In this document: piece by piece, positions 23,689 to 35,800 of the stretch | Layout: every line of letters begins with the position of its first letter | Numbering within the stretch: position 1 is the stretch's first letter | Assembly (NCBI GenBank): GCA_946406115.1 | Contig: OX291542.1 | Span: 1,884,959 to 1,948,958 of the forward strand | Length of the DNA stretch: 64,000 nt | DNA from: Apoda limacodes | Taxonomy: Eukaryota; Arthropoda; Insecta; Lepidoptera; Limacodidae | Direction of reading: 5' to 3' | Program-made: the position numbers and the translations under genes | The notes under the pieces: generated by a model | Told to the model about the DNA's origin: nothing | Seen by the model: the letters and a program-made list of their open reading frames with translations, nothing else | Databases searched by the model: none

Positions 23689-24089
23689 GCGCCAAGTTTC
23701 ATACCTACTTATTTATTTCATTTTTTATTATTTTGCATATCACACATTTTTAACCACACAACACTCGCCACTCAGTTAATTCATTAATTCCTTTGTCCAG
23801 TCACTCTTCCGTTCTTTCATTCCGTTCTGCACGTTAGAACTGGCTTCACGCGCTCGATATATAAATAAGAAAACTATCAAGAAAAACTATACCTATATAT
23901 ATACGAAAATTAATGGTGTAATTATTATATGTTTTTATTGCTATGGAAAGATAAGAAAAAGAATTCAGCGACCTACATCAAGGAGATCAAGCCAGCCAGC
24001 CAGGTACCTCTCATTTCCTTACTTATCGTCCAATATTTTAATATTTTTGAGTAGGTAGGTACATAATAAAGTATAAAACTTGGCGCGGC
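23689..24089. repeat. Inverted-repeat-bounded ~400-bp segment
   Basis: cgcgccaagtttcatacc at the left resembles the reverse complement of agtataaaacttggcgcg at the right. The rest is AT-rich with no coding. It may be a small nonautonomous element. Confidence 0.35.
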
Positions 24090-25455
24090 GCGGGTACCTG
24101 CGCTACGCTTGGTGTGCGAGCGTGTAAAGCGCGCAGGAACACAGTACCTACATACATTATATTATACTAGGTAGGTATACGAAAAGGCACGGCAGTTTAA
24201 CTCGCTGTTTTAATTGTTTTTACATATATTTTTTTTTGTTATTTTTATCATGCAAGTTGGAGACTATTTGTCTAGAGCACACCTTTTATTTCTTTATTAT
24301 ATATTTGACTACCGTTGTTGCGCATTGACTTCGAAGTCTAGTTTTTCTAAAACTTTAAGGGATAATAATATATTAGCATTTCATATTAATTTAAACTTGT
24401 TACTTAGAAGCGTCTTAATCGACAGACAGACGGACAACAAAGTGATCCTATGAGGGGACTCCCTTTTCCCTTATACCTACATACAAGTTAAGTATTTATC
24501 TCGTTTCAATTTTATTTCTGTGTACAAATCACTGTGCATTCACATCTATGTAGATACAAAACGCCACTTGTCGCGTACTTTTACCGCAAAGCGACACGTA
24601 CTCTCACCTTAGGAACGTGGGGTGGAATGAAATCAGCGTTCGTTCGTGCTCGGCTACAGACAGATCGCGCCCGCCATAGTAATTTGTATGGAGATTTCAG
24701 GCAAAATAGTTTGATAGATTGCAATTTTTTTTACAAAAAACTGAAGCATTGTTAAGTAAAAATAAAAGTGTGTCTGTTGTCTGTTCTATTACATTAAACA
24801 AACGAGAGTTCACACTCATTTCATCTGCTAAGACACATAAACTAAACAAAAGCTGTAGTGACTTAAAAACCGAGTAATAAATACTCTTAAGATGACAAAG
24901 CTTAGAATTGCCTCGTAAGCTTCGCAGGTAACAATAAACAAAAAATATTTGGTTATTAAATATATGAACCAAATGTGTTAAAGTGCCCTTTTACTATAAA
25001 ACCTCAGCGGGGGCTTTAAAATGACACACTTAACTAGGATCACTTACGGGGGCGTGCAGAATACACCCCAAATTAGGAAAAAAATAGTAATATACCCTCC
25101 TTTCAGGTCAAGATTGTACGTCCCAAAATTTTAAGATACCATACCACCCCCGATGACAGGGATTGTAGATCGGTTTTTCGAAGACAACTTCACGAGACTG
25201 GAGAAGTGGGGATATACGGAGGCTGCCGATCTGTCTGGAACGACTTTCTTGGCATTCAGAAAATAATTCATGAGCAATCAACTCGTCTTTCACTAATCTT
25301 TTATTTTGTGATTTTGCTTATTTTAATAGCTAATTGTCAATAAAATCTTGGTACCTAATATAATTTATACAATAGTAGATTCAGTGTCGAGCGACTGCGG
25401 GAACTCAGCTTAGTATTGCAGTATCACTTTAATTATTATTTGTATACCTGCTTAA

Positions 25456-25457
<2 letters not shown>

Positions 25458-25489
<32 letters not shown>
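25458..25489. repeat. TG dinucleotide microsatellite
   Basis: About 16 GT units. Confidence 0.95.
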
Positions 25490-25492
<3 letters not shown>

Positions 25493-25544
25493 CTTTTCAG
25501 TAAACAGATAACTGTTTGTTTCGTCCTAAGCCCTAATAGGGTCT

Positions 25545-25735
25545 GTGTAACGTTATTAAACTTACGATTGTAAATTCTAGTGAATAATTGTAATTCCTTT
25601 GAAGTTACCATTATGAATTGAAGAAAATAACTATCATGTTTATTAAATCTACTATTATAAATTGTATAGATTAGCTATCATGCTTTTGGACTAATTATTA
25701 TAAATCGCAGAGAATAATTATCATTCCTCGTGAAA
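25545..25735. repeat. Degenerate ~46-bp repeat, about 4 copies, bracketed by inverted words
   Basis: Units share attataaattgtagagaata- and attatcat-like words. The array is bracketed by ttttcagtaaaca (about 25494) and tgtttactgaaaa (about 25740), which are exact inverted copies of 13 bases, so it may be a MITE with internal repeats. Confidence 0.5.
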
Positions 25736-28700
25736 GTTTTGTTTACTGAAAACACCCTGATTTATCTTTTTCTTTCTTTAATGTTTTGTTTTATTGTGTT
25801 AGAGTTAATTTAATATTTGACTTTACGATGTTAGAAGTGGGGGTAGTGGTTTTGTTTGGCAGCTCTTCCTTTGTTCCACTATCAGTAGGCAAAAACCCCT
25901 AGCAATTAGAGAAGAGCCTGTGTTGAGGGTCACCCTACTGGATGACCAGCAATAAAGAAATTCCTTGAAAAAGTTTCGAGTATCTACAACCAAATATATA
26001 AAATAAAGTAATTTTTCGTTTCGTAAATTGGTTTTCTGTTCACCTATTGTAAAACGTTTATGGCTGTAAAATATTATAAACGTTCATGTACCTATATTTT
26101 TAGTAAAAGAAAGTAAAGAACAGAAAATGACAATAAAAAAAAATAAAAAAATAAAACACGAATGTAAAAATTTTAAGCACACAATAAAATGAGTAAAGAA
26201 ATTAACACTAATTACTTAGCTTTATTTTCGCCGTTGAAGTTGTGTCCCCACAGAGTTTAACAAAACTCAAGGTAAAATTGCAATCCTGGATGTTGACGAT
26301 TTATTTAGATAACGTTTCACTTTTATTATACGCACACTTTACACTTATGTCCTAACACTTTTCTTCCCTTAAATATGTATAAAACAAAATGTATACGCGT
26401 AAAATCTTGTGTAGTGAAAAGTGTATGTGTAGAGTTATGTCTATAAAATATATTAAATATAGTATATTTATTCAATTTTGAATAAATAAATAAATAAACG
26501 ACAAGAGAAAAACAAAAATCATCTTCCTGAAAATTTAGAATACTTAAACAACCTTTGGTATGTTCCTGAAACCTTTTCAAATTCATTAAATTTTTATTGT
26601 TATCTGAAAAGTAATATTCTAAATAAATTCCTACTTCATGGACTCCCTCCTCTCCAATACCCATGAGCCTCGAAAACATCCTAGCGACCTACTTCCCCTA
26701 GTTTCTAAGTTATAAATTTCAAACCATCAAAACAGATTTCCAGATCATCTCATAGGTATCATACTAGGACCTAGACATAGATTGTTCAATCTCCTCCTAA
26801 AATAATACCTATTACACAATCATACTCCTCTCCTAAAGTCTGCAGACATCCTAGACTTCTAAGTCGTGCTAGACTCCTAAGACATAGAATATCTTAATAT
26901 CAATGTTGAAAAGCAAATTTCAAACATTGCTTGTATTTACCTAGTCTAACATCTGTTCGTGACGCACATTTCCGATTCTATAACCACGTAGGAAACAATT
27001 ATATGAGGTCTAGTTAAAACTGGATTCCAACACACTGACGCACGAGATCAACGGTTTCCTCCATGAGTTTCCCAGAGCCGTTTATTATTGATCCGGTCGT
27101 CTCCGAACGAAAGCTAACGATTAACTGACTTAAAATTCTACACAATTCTTCATTTAAATTTTCAGCCAATACCCAGTTCGTGGGATAAAACCAAGTTACG
27201 TTTGTTAAAATCTCTAGTAGAACTCAAGAGTTTTCACGATTTTTTGTTCCAAATATTTGCATGTGTGAGTTAATCGTCGCGTAAGTCAAAAAACCATAAA
27301 TCCACAGTATAATGCGTTTTCTCTTGGATTTGTTAGGGCTGGCAAAAGTTATATCATGTGAACTTTTTAATTTTCTTAAGGAAAACTTTGAGCCTTTTTA
27401 TTTAGAAAAATCCATAAAATCGTGTTATCCTAACAATAACACTCTATATAATTCATCCAATAAGATTTTCTTATTTTGGATAAAATTTTATATAATTATA
27501 TATGTATAAATTATTCATTTATTTGTTTTATTACTCCTTTGGTTATAAATGAGATTTACAAATAAGTAATTCTCATTTGATTATTCCCATTATTTTTATG
27601 ATTTTTCACAAATCTGCAAATTGTTGACATTAAACGTTCGAAAACTATTAATTTTAAATTGTATACTCTTAAAATGTCTAATTTCTCTCTAGAATAATCA
27701 GTCAGAAAGTTGGTTTTAAATTGATTTAAGATGTTAATAGTTTCTTACAAATTAAATCAATAATATTTGTTTTCTATTTTGTGTCAACCCTTGGGTTTGA
27801 ATGTTTTAAATACGTGTTACTGATATTCCTGCTAGACGTAGAGAACTTTTTTAGGCACTCATATACGAAACTCGACCAGTTTAACTTGGCCTGTGAAAAC
27901 AATTTTGTACTGAAGTATCTTTAACTCCGATAAAGATTGAAGCATGTGTGCCCTTTGTCGAATTCTAGCCTCTTTTAAATATTGGAATGATTTTACATAC
28001 CTGTAGGACCACTTCATGAATAAGTGATTTCTACACTATCCTATAAACTATTCAGTCAGTTCTCGTAATAAACGTCGTTAAGCTCTTATACCAAATACTT
28101 ACAAAAGGGGTAACATATATATTATAGAAAGAAAGTGGTTGGATAGATATTTATATATTATTATTTCAGTTAATTTCCGCTTTAACGATATTTTACGATA
28201 TAAGGGTCAAAATAGGACTGAGGGCTTGACAATCGATTTTTCTACTAACAATTAATAAAAGGTACCTTAAAAGAAATGATCATTATAAAAAACTGATTGG
28301 CCAATCAAGACGGACGTACGTTTCCAGCTTACTAATCCCCATGGGTTACAAGTATTGGGCCTAGTACAATGCCCCAAACAAGAAGAGAATCGATCTATCT
28401 TTCCTCAGAGTCATATTCAGATACGATACTGCCTAAATCTCTGGTTTTCAGGTTACAATCTTAGTCAATACCTATGTTCTATTTAAAATGATCACCTATT
28501 ACAATTATCTGAGTTGATAAATCACAAAACTACACAGTTAATATTCATTGTAAAGATAACGCAACTTGCAATAATAGAAGTTTAATCACTATCGAAGTTG
28601 GTTTTAACAGCAAGTAACAATCTTTGGCAAAAATACCTATGAGAACTGACTGCGATACTGAAAATATCAAATACCCAGGATCAAATACCCACTCACTTCC

Positions 28701-29245
28701 AAAATAGACGATCACGAAAATTATTTAGGTCTCCAGGGCTGAACTCCGAGTACGAGCGATGAACTTCGACGAGATTTTCATCTATTCAAATTAACCTAAT
28801 ACTGACAATGTTTAGGTAAACAATTTAGTTAGTCATCCAACTAGGAACTAATACCTTCTAGGTACGTCTAGGTACGTCTAGGGTCCATCACAGTATTCAT
28901 TCTTATTTACGTCAAAGTTGTGAAATTAAGGAGGCGCATTACCTTTTTAGTGATATTCTAATTTTTTTTTCCCTCATCAAGAAGTTTTATCCTCAATCTT
29001 AAAACTTTGGCTTAAAGACTGGCACTCTGGCACATATTTTTTTTCTTGAATGCTACTTTACGTTTTCTGTATAAAATTATCAAATTCCCACAACACGATT
29101 TTCTATTACTGGCCCATTAAGAGGCAACCTTTTTTTATGTTGTTGGTTGACTATCGATGTTTTCGGGAATATACGCATCTAGAAAGTTACCGACCGTAAC
29201 AATAAAAATTCTATATGTCCTCATCTGCGATATATTTTTTGGTGG

Positions 29246-29479
29246 CATACAGTGCTGTTTCAGAGAAACTTCCTCCCGCGAACGAATTAGCTCCCTGTCA
29301 AGGTTTTCTCTAAGGACTACAGTATGGGGTTCTTTAAGAAGAAAGTTATTAAATTTCGGAAGGGTCGGCAATGCGCGAGTGATACCCCTTTGCAAGCGTC
29401 CAAAGGCTACGGTGACCGCTTACCATCAAGCGGACCGTAAGCTTGTTTGCCACCAAAGTGGTATTAAAAAAAAAAAAAA
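29246..29479 (+). mobile_element. 3'-end fragment of Jockey-like LINE
   Basis: Same family as 10955-11210: cttcctcccgcgaacgaatt, agctccctgtcaaggttttc, gaagggtcggcaatgcgcga and gcttgtttgccaccaaagtg precede a poly(A) run at 29465-29479. It ends about 300 bp upstream of the TATA box of the secreted-protein gene. Confidence 0.85.
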
Positions 29480-29484
29480 GAAGT

Positions 29485-29610
29485 ATATGTATATATATAT
29501 ATATATATATAATACATATACCTCTTATAATACATATATATACATATACCTCTTTTTATATATATATATTTAATAGGTCATTTATACATACGTATATATA
29601 TATATATACG
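29485..29610. repeat. TA-rich microsatellite cluster
   Basis: Alternating tatata and atacatata runs, probably grown from the LINE poly(A) tail just upstream. Confidence 0.85.
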
Positions 29611-29784
29611 TATGTAAAATACACAAAGCCCATCATAAATCATATTTTTGAAAATTCTCGCCCGAATGCAAATATTGATTCACTTGTGCTTGCATAATCA
29701 TTACACACTGCTCCACGTACGCTGACAACTTCTCTGTATGTGATACCCATGCACTTTCATTGTTATGTTAATAGATTTCTCGTG

Positions 29785-29819
29785 TATATATAGCCAGGAG
29801 GAACTGTGGTAACTTCAGT
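29785..29819 (+). promoter_or_regulatory. TATA box and initiator of the secreted-protein gene
   Basis: TATATATAG at 29785-29793 and the arthropod-type initiator TTCAGTG at 29814-29820 place a start site at A29817. That is 32 bp after the first T of the TATA box, the expected spacing. The predicted 5' UTR is only 24 nt before the ATG at 29841, which has A at -3. A compact TATA/Inr pair is common in strongly and tissue-specifically expressed insect genes. Confidence 0.75.
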
Positions 29820-29840
29820 GGTATTTGTAAAACGCTCACG

Positions 29841-32800
29841 ATGAATTATTCTGTGTTCCTCCTTGCGATCTTGGTAAAAATATTAAATTATTACTTATTT
29901 TCGATCATGTTTAGGATTTCGTACCCAAAGGATTTCAAAGCTACCTCATTACATTACCAAGGCTGAGCTGACTGTCTGTCTGTCTGTCTGTCTGTCTCTG
30001 TCTGACCTTTAAAGGCCTATCTATAATTGTTATGTAATTTTTATGTGTTTTAGTGTTTATGTGTTACTATGGTAGATTTCTCGTATCTCTCTAAGTAATA
30101 AAAATACCGCTAAGTGCGTGTCGGACTTCGCAGTTCACACATTAAGGGTTCCATACCAAAAGTAGAACATAGGCCATCCGAATGGCAGAATTCATAAGCA
30201 GTAGGTGAGTGAATCCCTTCTGTGCTATGCATTTGACCGCAAAATCAAATTGGTTGTTATAGGAAAAATAAGGAAATTTAAAAAAAAAATGATTTATTAA
30301 TATATTGGTTTTCTAGTAAAATGTACATAAAAAATAAACATTTCACCAAATTTCAAGTTCATAGGTAAATAGGAAGTTTAAAAATTGAAAAAAGAGTGGA
30401 TGCGCGATGACCGATAAGTTTGTCATATGATTGCTGTCGATTTATCAGAAATAGCTTTATCTATATATTTTTATTCAATATTTTCATTTCTCTATGTAAA
30501 AAAGGTATTCAAACTGTAAATGTTGATAATATGAAACTAAGGTCTGTCCCGCTCCGGTACTAAGTAAATGCAGTGGTCCGTCTCGCTCCGGTACCTACTT
30601 ACCGCTCGACTAATCGTGCGCCTTACCTTACCTTTACCTTCTTATTTTTGCAGGTAAGCTTCGTGGCCTGTCAACCTTGTGACAGACAAAGTCAGGGTAA
30701 GTGTTATATTGTATATGAGATTATACGACTGAACTGACTTTGTGTTTTTGCATTTAGGGTTCCGTACCCCAAGGATGTCAACGCGTTGTGTGCTGTCCAT
30801 TACCTTTATGAACTTACCATATTACATCAAAATATTAGGGTAAATGAGTTAAAATGACCTATTAAATTGTAAAAAGATATTAAATATAAATTTGCTTATT
30901 TTTCAATTTACTTTCGCATAACGATTTAGGCATAACTTTAATGGCATAATAATACTGTACATAATAATACTGTACATAATAATACTGTACATAATAATAC
31001 TGTACATAATAATACTGTACATAATAATACTGTACATAATAATACTGTACATAATAATACTGTACATAATAATACTGTACATAATAATACTGTACATAAT
31101 AATACTGTACATGATATTTTTTTGCATACAGTTTAGATAAGCTTAATTATTATGTTGGCTATATTTTGTTGAAATATGCCGATGATTATTCAAGATGTCG
31201 GGAAACTGGGAGCTTTACATGGCTAGCACTGGCTAAGAGTTTCATATATTTCTAACAAATGGCAGTGTAAGTTAGTTTATACTCTTAAACATGTCCGGAT
31301 TGGGATAAATATCAATGGGAATTAAATCCACGCTGGTGTAGCCGTGGGTATTTGCTACCCCTTTGTTGTAACAGATATATATCAAATTTAAGGGCAGAAA
31401 GAACAACGTCTGCCGGGCTAGCTAGGTAATAAATAAATAAATCTATATATATAATGAAGTCAGTTAAAATGAACCCGTTTCCCTTAGTCAAAACATAACT
31501 TCCGAACGACTGTACCAAATTGGATAATGCTTTTTTGTTGTATTCATTATTGTTAGGGAAAGGTTTTTATAAAAAGGGTTAAGTGCGAGTTGGACACGCG
31601 CACTTAGAGCAAATCGATTTGCTATTGTAATGAAATTTTGGTAAGTTGCTTTGCACACTACGGGGGAGGTTTCTGAATTAGTACAACCCTTTCAAAATAG
31701 GTGGCGCGCCAGTTGTTTTAAAAACGAGCAAGACGTTCGTCGGGTCAGCTTGTTGGATATAAATATCAAAATATATTATTGAGCGCTAAAATCGTAAAAA
31801 AAATAATGAAATATCGATGAATTCCAAAAGAAAATAATAATGTAAATCGATTTTATGGGAAGAAATACAAAAACAAAATGTATACATTACGTGAATTTTT
31901 ATAGTTTTATTTTTTCACGATATTTCAAATTGCAAAGTTGGAATGTTTGTGGAGACATTGTATAAATAATAAGCGTCAAATTAAAAACTTAGGTATCTAT
32001 ACTTTTTTTTCTCGTTTATTCCCGCAGAATACGTTGGTGTAGTCAGTTTATATAAATTTGGTCAATACAATACACTTTTTCAATGATTATTAAGAAAATG
32101 TAGTTTGCAAAGTAAAAAAAAATTTCGATTATTCCATTTTTTTTCAATTTTTAAGTAAGTATATGTGTTATATATTATATTTGCTGGATGACCATACAAT
32201 GTTTTTTTTAATTCAAAAAGTAGATTTAGACGCATAAAATGAGCCATTTTTGAATATTAAATCAAAAAAATGTTAAATGCAACCTGAAGTTGAGGGTAGT
32301 TTTCGGCCTTCCAAGACAATAAAACGTTAATTTCTTGAAAATGGCTCAATATTTTAATTTCAAAAATTTGGTGGTTATTATATGTATTTTGAAGATATTT
32401 TTTTCTAGATGTATGAAAATCAGAACAATTTTGCGGACCTGAAAAATTAAAAAACGAAGAAAAAATCCAAAAACGGGTTATTTGCAAATATCTCGAAAAT
32501 TTTGAGGTTATGGTAAAAAGTGTCTTCTACAAAAGTTGTAAATGTTTAGTATTGTTTTAAAGATTCACGGTTAATATCACTATTACGCATAATGTTATAT
32601 AGGGTTCTTACATCTCCACACCGCCAGTCCCACTTAAAATTTGGAAGAGGTACGGGGATGATGTATTTTGAATATTGAAGGATGGAGAAAAAGAGATAAA
32701 GGAGTGTTTAGATTATCTTAATGGCATCCACAGTAACATGCGGTTTACGGTAGAAAGAGAACAAGAAAGATTGTTGGCGTTACTGGATCTTAAAATAACG

Positions 32801-35800
32801 GTGAAAGTAAATAGGATTCTTAGCCATACAGTTTACAGAAAGCCAAATCACACTGATCGGTACCTTCATGCGACTTCACATCACCACCCCCGCCATCTTA
32901 ATGCAGTAGTAAGCTGCCTTACCAATCGGGTATTCGACTTATGTGATGATGAACACCTTCCGAAGGAATTACCAAAGGTATAGGAAGTGTTAAGAAAAAA
33001 CGGATACCACGTGAAAGGTGTGCTCCGCAGATCTAAGAAAAGCCAGTCCCTAGCTAATAGGGTAGAACGTCAGCCCACACTTTTACCGTATATTAAAGGA
33101 GTAACAGGTAAGTTCGGCAAGAGATTGAACAAATAAATTTGGAAAATCCAAAAGTGCACGCCTCATAGCGGTCATTCACATTTTAAAAAAAAATTCTAAA
33201 ACAAAAACTCAAGTTTTTTAAAATAAAATAACAAATAAGGTGAGGAAAAAATATACTATAAAATAAAAATAAAAAATATATATATAGATATACAGTATAC
33301 AGTGGTATATTAGTTTTTTATAAATTATAATTAAACGACAGTACTTAGAACGCTAATATTAACTAGGAATCAGCACAGTGTAATACTTTATATATTAAAA
33401 ACAAAAGTATTCCGGTAAGATGAATTTTTCGACCAATTTCTCTGCCACATACATGGTCACATAAACACAGACTCACGGACGTCCAAAAATGATTAGTTTT
33501 AATGTTATTATTTATTATATTAAACAAATTAATTGTTTATAAAATGTACCATATGTGCTAGACAGATTATTTAACTTCATATTAGTGCACTCATATTATC
33601 CTGTAAGTGTTATATTAAAAAAAAAAAACGTCATTTAAGTTTCGAAAGACTGGGTTTTTTGACATGTCGAGAGTAGAGCACTACCTCACCGCTCCGCTTA
33701 AGAGGCGTGCAATATGCAATAAATACCGTATTTACTCCCTTAAAAAAAATCGCACAAAGCCTGCGTTCCCCTAAGGACAGTTTACCGCTGGAAAATCCGG
33801 GTGTATACAAAATAGACTGCAGTAGCGGCAGTGCATGGAGAAACAAAAAGATCCATCGCGTGCCGCATGAACGAACATATTAAGGCTGTTAAGAACAATG
33901 ACAGACAGAAGTCGGACATTGCTGATCCTTTACTGGATTTCGGGCCCTAACCGTTGGATCGAATTTCACAATCCACAAATACTGTCGACAGAACGCCACT
34001 ATGTGCCTAGACTAGTTAAAGCTGCAATTGAAATTTATTACTATATAAACTTAAATGGGGAAGATGGGTTTAAATTGTCGAATACGAGGAATCCAGTGTT
34101 AGTAAAAACAGTCAAAAAGTAGTACGTTCCGAAAAACGCAGTGACACAGTGAGTATATACTGTCGTGGTGACTTGCGAGTGAGTTCTAGTAGTTCCGTAA
34201 CAAAACGAAAAAGAAAGAGGGCAGATAGATATAATTGCCCATAGACTTTGTGCAAACTCGCAAGTCCGCCAGTCATCCCGCGACCATGGTGCTTGCAACA
34301 GCACCGAAATATCGGCAGCTCATCTCCTCGGCTAATCACGGTAAGAACCCGGTATATCATTATGTGTAATTGTAAATGTTAACAATTACTACTACAACGC
34401 TACGTTTAAGTATAGCGTAAACTGTACTGTTGGCACGTTATACGTTGTCTATATATTTTTCATAGTTTTATTCCCTCGCATAAAATAAAAAAAAATATGC
34501 GACTGAAAAATGAACCTATATAATATAAACACATGTTTATAAAGTATCTTTTTTGATTTTCTTAGGTTTTGTTTTAGGTAGGCATTGTAATAAATATAAA
34601 GAAATACTTTAGAAAATTTTATTTTAATTTAATTACACGTTAACATGTAAGAAAATTAACTAGTTTAGTATTGGTTAAAATAAAACAAGTTTCTGATATG
34701 ATATCAGTAATAAATATATCGTTTATAGTTATGTTAACGGACATAAACTAGTTGATCATTTTAATCTTATAATTTCTAACTGACCTTAACTAGTCAAGCG
34801 ATTTAAACATATCAGATCGATTGTCCGCTCGCCATTGTTTTAAAGATTTCCTTTAAAATCTGATAACGAAGTTTGTAGTTCTTTATAAATTTATGAGTAG
34901 TCAGACTAGCACCATTAGGGTTTTGGACTAAACAATAACAATCAATCGCAATAGTCGACAGGTTGACAATGTAACAGTTTTTAATTAATTAAGAAATACC
35001 TGGAATTTGTAAATTTGGCACGGTACGGAAATTTGATTTTTCTCTTCCTCAGTACTATTGACCTTAACCGTTGTACGAATAAAGATGACCTTACCAAAAA
35101 GGCGTTAAAGATTGTTGGCAATGATTTTCAAAGTTGGATTAGTGAATATGTGGATGAACCGATTATGAAGTTTTTTGTCTGACAGCTTAAAGAAAGTCTT
35201 TTGGGCTGAAAAGTTTAAAACAAGAAAAACATTTAAATATACGATATTAAAAAAAACACATTATTCAAAAAATATATTATCAGCCACTGATTTGTCTATT
35301 TGTATTTTTACAGATAACGAAAACTGGACTTCTGATGACAAAAAACGTTCTAGAGTTGGTAATGGTCGTGTCAATGAAAACGTCAATGTTGACGTAGAAA
35401 ACTTATATAGCAAAACTGATGACTATGATAGTAACGACGACTTAACACGTTCAGAAAGTAGAGCAGAAGACGAAGAGTATTATAAAGATCAAGATGCAGA
35501 TTTTGGTAACCAAAACAGAGTTGATGAAAAATTAGACTCTTCTAATGATTACGACGGTTATCGAAATTCTAATGGTGTTGTTCAAATTGGAAATTACAAT
35601 AACAAAATCTATAGAAACAATGACTCATATAATAAGCGCGAATCCGCAGACCATAGCTACAGTAAAGATTTAGATATATCTAATAATCGCTATAGTGATG
35701 AGGTTGAGAATAGAAATGTCGAAAAGAATGTCTATAAAAACAAGGACTCATATAATGAGCGCAAATCCGAAGATAATAGCTATAGTCAAGGTTTAGATGT

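Larger units (their letters stand above)
22784..29245. other. About 6.4 kb of AT-rich DNA without a supportable gene
   Basis: I found no spliced or unspliced coding region here. It contains GGTTCC-type repeat copies (23088-23365; tail fragment at 24420-24460), an inverted-repeat pair (23689-24089), a TG microsatellite (25458-25489) and a degenerate ~46-bp repeat (25545-25735). The ORF at 26326-26679 on the minus strand is lysine/asparagine/phenylalanine-rich and without motif. Confidence 0.4.

Noticed and set aside
26326..26679. 117-codon minus-strand frame
   Set aside because: AT-rich codons, no motif, no neighbouring splice or promoter signals.
29443..29697. 84- and 138-codon frames rich in Tyr and Ile
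   Set aside because: They arise from the LINE poly(A) tail and TA microsatellite.
34288..34342. ATG in good context followed by 18 codons and a GTAAGA donor in phase 1, a possible alternative first exon for the secreted protein
   Set aside because: It lies in what looks like the 3' region of the Penelope-like element and encodes no signal peptide, whereas exons 1-2 at 29841 and 30654 give a complete signal peptide with a proper promoter.
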